Shown here: one piece after another, positions 59,599 to 64,000 of the stretch
Layout: each line of letters begins with the position of its first letter
Numbering within the stretch: the stretch's first letter is position 1
Origin: Paenibacillus sp. SY21-1
GTDB taxonomy: Bacteria; Bacillota; Bacilli; Paenibacillales; Paenibacillaceae
Direction of reading: 5' to 3'
Assembly: GCF_005222705.1 (NCBI RefSeq)
Contig: NZ_STGF01000017.1
Coordinates: 1 to 64,000, forward strand
DNA: 64,000 nt
Notes under the pieces: model-generated
What the model was told of the DNA's origin: nothing
Databases searched by the model: none
The model's input: the letters and a program-made list of their open reading frames with translations, nothing else
Position numbers and translations under genes: made by a program

Positions 59599-61539
59599 TT
59601 GAAAGTATCCAATGTTACGGTCAGGCGACGCTTGTTCATTATTTTAATGATGGGCGGCGTCGCTTTTTTGGCTTTAGGCGTACGATTAGCTTACGTACAG
59701 CTGTGGACGGGCGAGGAGCTGTCGCAAAAGGCCGAAAGCTCATGGCGAAGGGATATTCCCTACGTCGCCAAGCGAGGCGAAATCGTTGACCGCGAAGGCG
59801 TCAGATTGGCCTACAATGTCAGCGCGCCTACCGTGTACGCGCTGCCTGTGCAGGTGAAGGATGCGCAAGCTACGGCGGCGGCGCTTGCCCCGCTGCTCGA
59901 CATGCCGGTAGAGAGAATAGCGTCCAATATCAAGAAGCGGGAGATGATTGTCAGAGTAGGCCCGGGCGGCCGGAAAATTACGCTGGAAAAGGCGGAGCAA
60001 ATTCGCGCCCTGGAGCTTCCGGGCATCGTCGTCGCGGAGGATAATGTCCGATTCTACCCTTACGGCAACTTGGCGGCTCATGTGCTGGGCTTTACGGGCA
60101 TTGACAATCAGGGCTTGACGGGCGTTGAAGCGAAATACGACAAGGAGCTGAGCGGCATTCGCGGCAGCGTGTCGTTTCTGGCGGATGCGGGCGGCCGTTT
60201 AATGCCGGGCTCCTCGGATACGTACAACGCGCCTAAGGACGGGCTCACGATGCAGCTTACGCTCGACAAGCAGATTCAGACCGTTATGGAGCGCGAGCTC
60301 GACCAAGCCATGACCAAGCTTGCCCCGGACGGCATCATAGCCGTTGCGATGGACCCGAATACCGGCGAAATTCTCGGGATGGCCAGCCGGCCTACGTTCG
60401 AGCCGGACAAGTACAGGGAAGTGGCGAGCGAGGTATACAACCGCAATTTGCCGATTTGGATGACGTACGAGCCAGGTTCGACCTTCAAAATTATTACGCT
60501 GGCAGCAGCGCTGGAAGAGAACAAGGTTGACCTGCACAAGGAGCATTTTTTTGATCCGGGCTTTGTAGAGGTGGGCGGCGCCAAGCTGCGCTGCTGGAAA
60601 AAGGGCGGCCACGGCAGCCAAACGTTCCTTGAGGTTGTGGAAAACTCCTGCAACCCCGGGTTTGTGACGCTGGGCAACCGGCTCGGCAAGGAAAAGCTGT
60701 TTGAGTATATTAAAAACTTCGGCTTCGGCGCCAAAACGGGCATCGATATCGGAGGCGAAGCGACGGGCATCTTGTTTAAGCTGAACCAGGTCGGTCCTGT
60801 CGAGCTGGCAACGACCGCGTTCGGTCAGGGCGTATCGGTGACGCCGATTCAACAGATTGCTGCCGTATCGGCTGCGATAAACGGAGGCACGCTCTACAAG
60901 CCGCATGTCGCCAAGGCTTGGATCAACCCGGAAACGGGAGAAACGGTCAGCACGGTGGAGCCGGAGGCGGTGCGCACGGTCATTTCGGAGGAAACGTCCA
61001 AGCAGGTGAGGGAAGCGCTGGAAAGCGTAGTAGCGCAAGGCACGGGCAAAAATGCGTTTATTGACGGCTATCGCGTCGGCGGCAAAACGGGAACGGCCCA
61101 GAAGGTTATTAACGGCAGGTATTCGCCTAACGAGCACATCGTATCGTTTATTGGCTTTGCGCCCGCTGACGACCCCAAAATAGTCGTCTACGTCGCAGTG
61201 GACAATCCCGAGGGCATTCAATTCGGAGGGGTTGTCGCCGCTCCGATCGTTCATAACATTATGGAGGATGCGCTGAACATTCTGAAAGTGCCGCCTCGCG
61301 AGAAGCAGATCGAGCGTGATTACCAATACGGAGAAACGCCGATCGTCACGGTGCCGAACTTAATCGGCAAATCGGTCGCCGAGCTCTACGAGGATCTGAA
61401 TATGAATTTCAACCTGACGACTGCCGGCACGGGCAAAACCGTCATTTCCCAGGCTCCGGCAGCCGGCGAGCGGGTGGACCGCGGCTCGACGATTCGAATC
61501 TATTTGGGCGACGGCGATCATATTACCCATACCCATTGA
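59599..61539 (+). CDS. spoVD: Stage V sporulation protein D (sporulation-specific PBP)
   Basis: 646 residues. Membrane anchor (about 12-32), PBP dimer domain, transpeptidase with EPGSTFK (about 293-299), NSC in the SxN position (VVENSCNPGF), KTGTAQK, and one C-terminal PASTA domain. Class B PBP needed for cortex synthesis with SpoVE. TTG start; GGAGGGGG is its ribosome binding site, sequestered by the upstream hairpin. Normally made in the mother cell; I saw no sigma-E promoter in the gap. It sits between pbpB and murE as in Bacillus. Confidence 0.94.
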   Translation: MKVSNVTVRRRLFIILMMGGVAFLALGVRLAYVQLWTGEELSQKAESSWRRDIPYVAKRGEIVDREGVRLAYNVSAPTVYALPVQVKDAQATAAALAPLLDMPVERIASNIKKREMIVRVGPGGRKITLEKAEQIRALELPGIVVAEDNVRFYPYGNLAAHVLGFTGIDNQGLTGVEAKYDKELSGIRGSVSFLADAGGRLMPGSSDTYNAPKDGLTMQLTLDKQIQTVMERELDQAMTKLAPDGIIAVAMDPNTGEILGMASRPTFEPDKYREVASEVYNRNLPIWMTYEPGSTFKIITLAAALEENKVDLHKEHFFDPGFVEVGGAKLRCWKKGGHGSQTFLEVVENSCNPGFVTLGNRLGKEKLFEYIKNFGFGAKTGIDIGGEATGILFKLNQVGPVELATTAFGQGVSVTPIQQIAAVSAAINGGTLYKPHVAKAWINPETGETVSTVEPEAVRTVISEETSKQVREALESVVAQGTGKNAFIDGYRVGGKTGTAQKVINGRYSPNEHIVSFIGFAPADDPKIVVYVAVDNPEGIQFGGVVAAPIVHNIMEDALNILKVPPREKQIERDYQYGETPIVTVPNLIGKSVAELYEDLNMNFNLTTAGTGKTVISQAPAAGERVDRGSTIRIYLGDGDHITHTH

Positions 61540-61625
61540 CTATAATGGTACGTAACGAGAGTGCGGCGCGCGGCAATGCGGATACTCGCCTGCGTCGCTC
61601 CCTCGAGGGGGAGGGGATGAAGCGG

Positions 61626-63113
61626 ATGCGTCTAAAGGAGATTGCGGAATTGCTTGTGACGTCGAGGCTTGCGGGAAACGGGGAGACGGAGATTGCAGGA
61701 GTCAGCAACGACTCACGAACGGTTCAGCCGGGGGAGCTCTTTATCTGTTTGCGGGGACATACGTCAGACAGCCATCGCTTCGCGCCGCAAGCTGCGGCCC
61801 GCGGTGCGGCGGCGCTGATTGTGGAGCGCGAGCTTCCGCTCCCGCTTCCGCAGCTGATTGTACGCGATTCGCGGCTTGCCATGGCGATCGTCGCCGGCCG
61901 CTTTTACGGCTACCCGAGCCATTCACTCAAGCTGATCGGCGTAACCGGAACGAACGGGAAGACGACTACGACCAATTTAATAGAGCAGGTGCTGGCCCGA
62001 TTGGGGCATACCGCCGGCGTAATCGGAACGATCGAGCTTCGATATGCAGGGCAATCTTACCCGATGTCGGGCACGACGCCGCAAACGCTGCAGCTTCAGC
62101 AATATTTAAGCCGCATGCGGGATGCCGGCACAGCGTACTGCGCAATGGAAGTGTCCTCGCATGCGCTTGAGCAGGGGCGCGTGAAAGGCTGCCGTTTTCG
62201 TACCGCGGTTTTTACGAACCTAAGCCAGGATCATCTTGACTACCATGAAACGATGGAGCGTTATGCGGCAGTGAAAGGCTTGTTCTTCTCGCGTCTTGGC
62301 AATGTGTATGCGCCGAGCGAAAGCGAGCGCTCTTACGCCGTGCTTAATAGCGACGATCCGCTTGCGGCTACTTATGCAGAGCTGACTGCGGCGGAGGTCG
62401 TCACTTACGGCATAGACGCTGAAGCCGACGTTAAGGCGTCCAATATTCGCATTACGGCGCAGGGAACTACCTTTCATGTGGGGACATTCCGCGGCGAAGC
62501 GGAGGTCGCGCTGCAAATGGCCGGCAAATTCAATGTATATAATGCATTGGCGGCGATAGCGGCCGTTCTGCTGGAGGGGGCGGAGCTGGCTGATATCGCG
62601 GCAGCTCTTGCAGCCGTTCCCGGGGTGCCCGGGCGGGTGGAGTCGGTTCACGAGGGCCAGGATTTTGCCGTCATCGTCGATTACGCGCATACGCCTGACG
62701 GACTTGAGAACGTGCTGCAGGCGATCAGGGAGCTTGCGGAGCGTCGGATTATTTGCGTGTTCGGGTGCGGCGGCGACCGCGATCGGACCAAACGTCCGCT
62801 TATGGGACTGATAGCGGCGAAGTACGCCGAATACTGTATCATTACTTCCGATAATCCGCGCTCGGAGCCGCCTGATCGGATTATGCAGGACATTGCGACA
62901 GGGATGGCGAATAACAACATTCTGCCCGAGAGGTACGAATTAATCGCCGATCGGCGGGCAGCCATTCAAAAAGCGGTTGAAATGGCAAGCCCAGGCGATG
63001 TAGTATTGATTGCGGGGAAAGGCCATGAAACCTATCAGGAACTAAACGGCGTCAAATATCCGTTTGACGACCGATTGATAGCGAAAGAAGCGATAAGGGG
63101 AATCATACATTGA
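61626..63113 (+). CDS. murE: UDP-MurNAc-tripeptide synthetase MurE (mDAP-adding)
   Basis: 495 residues. N-terminal uridine-binding domain (SNDSRTVQPGELFICL), Mur ATP site GTNGKTTT at 108-115, carbamylated Lys region, and DNPRSE (about 405), the signature for meso-diaminopimelate, not lysine. It adds mDAP to UDP-MurNAc-Ala-Glu. ATG 61626 has GGGGAGGGG about 9 bases upstream; ATG 61617 is too close to it, and the frame from 61536 overlaps spoVD. Shares 4 bases with murF. Confidence 0.95.
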   Translation: MRLKEIAELLVTSRLAGNGETEIAGVSNDSRTVQPGELFICLRGHTSDSHRFAPQAAARGAAALIVERELPLPLPQLIVRDSRLAMAIVAGRFYGYPSHSLKLIGVTGTNGKTTTTNLIEQVLARLGHTAGVIGTIELRYAGQSYPMSGTTPQTLQLQQYLSRMRDAGTAYCAMEVSSHALEQGRVKGCRFRTAVFTNLSQDHLDYHETMERYAAVKGLFFSRLGNVYAPSESERSYAVLNSDDPLAATYAELTAAEVVTYGIDAEADVKASNIRITAQGTTFHVGTFRGEAEVALQMAGKFNVYNALAAIAAVLLEGAELADIAAALAAVPGVPGRVESVHEGQDFAVIVDYAHTPDGLENVLQAIRELAERRIICVFGCGGDRDRTKRPLMGLIAAKYAEYCIITSDNPRSEPPDRIMQDIATGMANNNILPERYELIADRRAAIQKAVEMASPGDVVLIAGKGHETYQELNGVKYPFDDRLIAKEAIRGIIH

Positions 63114-64000
63114 TTAAACGTACAGTTAAGCAAATCGCCGAGATGAGCGGCGCAAGATGGAAAGGAATCGGCGATGGCGCCCTTGTTGCAGGCGTTACGA
63201 CCGACTCGCGGAGGGTAGAGGCAGGGCAGCTGTTCGTCCCGCTCGTCGGCGAGCAGTTCGACGGGCACGATTACGTGGAGCAGGCTGCAAGCATGGGCGC
63301 AGCAGCCGCCTTGTGGGAAAGGAAGCGTCCGGTGCCGGAGTCGCTTGCCGATTTTCCGCTGCTGCTGGTAAGGGATACGCTGGCTGCGCTGCAAAAGCTG
63401 GCGGGGGCATACCGCAGCGAGCTGATGGTGCGCGTTGTCGGAATAACGGGCAGCAACGGGAAAACGACGACCAAGGATATGACGGCGGCGATTCTTGGGC
63501 AGTCCTACAAGGTGCTGAAAACGGAGGGCAACCTGAATAACCATATCGGGCTGCCGTTAACGGTTCTGAAGCTGGAGGAGGATACGGAGGCGGCTGTGCT
63601 GGAGATGGGCATGAGCGGCTTTGGCGAAATCGAGCTGCTGACCCGGATCGCACAGCCCGATGCGGCGATTATTACAAATATCGGCGATGCGCACTTGCTT
63701 CAGCTGGGATCGCGCGAGGGCATTGCCAAAGCGAAGCTGGAAATAGCGGAGGGGCTTGGCGACGGCGGACTGCTTCTGTACAACGGCGATGAGCCGCTGC
63801 TGGCCGCCGAGCTGGAGAGCAGGGAGCTTCCCGAAGGCGTCGTCAGACGGACATTCGGTCTTGGCGCCGGCAACGTCTGGTCGGCGGCGGATATCGAAAT
63901 CGGGCCGGAGAGCGCTAGCTTTACGGCCGTATACGAGGGAGCGCCAAGCGGCGCTGGCTCCGTGCGCATTCCTGTGCCTGGACGGCACAACGTCAGCAAT
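63110..64000 (+). CDS. murF: UDP-MurNAc-tripeptide D-Ala-D-Ala ligase MurF, 5' part
   Basis: The first 297 residues, cut by the window end in an open frame. TTG start inside the murE stop (TTGATTAAA), so translationally coupled. Mur fold: TTDSRRVEAGQLFVPLVGEQFDG in domain 1, ATP site GITGSNGKTTTKD (about 111-123), TEGNLNNHIGLPLT (the MurF signature), EMGMSGFGEIELL and TNIGDAHL. It joins D-Ala-D-Ala to the tripeptide, the last cytoplasmic precursor step. Confidence 0.95.
   Translation, partial: MIKRTVKQIAEMSGARWKGIGDGALVAGVTTDSRRVEAGQLFVPLVGEQFDGHDYVEQAASMGAAAALWERKRPVPESLADFPLLLVRDTLAALQKLAGAYRSELMVRVVGITGSNGKTTTKDMTAAILGQSYKVLKTEGNLNNHIGLPLTVLKLEEDTEAAVLEMGMSGFGEIELLTRIAQPDAAIITNIGDAHLLQLGSREGIAKAKLEIAEGLGDGGLLLYNGDEPLLAAELESRELPEGVVRRTFGLGAGNVWSAADIEIGPESASFTAVYEGAPSGAGSVRIPVPGRHNVSN

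Overview
The window reads as a chromosomal segment of an endospore-forming, mDAP-walled Bacillales bacterium, most likely Paenibacillus or a close relative. The evidence is a set of Bacilli-specific genes (yqzE, yqhG/yqhH, ylaH/ylaJ/phoH2 beside typA, rsfA, spoVD, bshC, nifZ-thiI), a mraZ-rsmH-ftsL-pbpB-spoVD-murE-murF cell-wall cluster, strong GGAGG-type ribosome binding sites with many TTG/GTG starts, and a base composition that looks richer in G+C than Bacillus subtilis. It is mostly housekeeping genome. I see no phage, insertion sequence, CRISPR array or obvious defence island.

Layout. 1-4.8 kb: 3' end of a YhaN/SbcC-like ATPase, a YkvI-type permease, an ArsB/NhaD-type transporter and a lipoprotein gene with an apparent frameshift. 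5-7.3 kb: xpt, two small genes and three identical tRNA-Leu(CAG) genes. 7.5-13.1 kb: a YibQ-type deacetylase and a CwlD-like amidase overlapping tail to tail, yqzE, a secreted protein, yqhG and a SNF2 helicase. 13.2-18.5 kb: a three-PAS histidine kinase whose receiver domain has decayed, a dCACHE chemoreceptor and a SIMPL protein. 18.7-21.9 kb: a phoX-tatA-tatC module and small genes. 22-25.7 kb: tRNA-Pro and tRNA-Thr, a MocR regulator divergent from a PNPOx-like flavoprotein, and a CorC-type protein. 25.9-31 kb: a DUF1836 regulator, a c-di-GMP-I riboswitch with terminator ahead of a chemoreceptor, and a two-component system. 31-37.5 kb: nitroreductase, HAD phosphatase, lytic transglycosylase, nifZ-thiI and a divergent pair of TerC proteins. 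37.6-43.9 kb: typA-ylaH-LCP-ylaJ-phoH2, with a possible structured RNA in the position of ylaI. 44-49.5 kb: orphan solute-binding protein, PcsB-like coiled-coil protein, GH94 phosphorylase and DUF2626. 49.8-55.1 kb: rsfA, panE, a DUF3397 protein, bshC and ahcY. 55.2-64 kb: the cell-wall cluster with a MraZ operator, cut by the window end inside murF.

The strongest leads for a second look are five. (1) A long hairpin fills the pbpB-spoVD gap and buries the spoVD ribosome binding site. (2) A c-di-GMP-I riboswitch plus terminator sits in front of a chemoreceptor gene, with a promoter that fits a start at the aptamer. (3) A receiver-domain remnant follows the histidine kinase near 13.3 kb. (4) A promoter, hairpins and terminator at 41.45-41.79 kb lack a convincing protein. 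(5) bshC is paired with a short, archaeal/Thermotoga-like adenosylhomocysteinase. None of these is a clear new multi-gene system; they are specific local observations.
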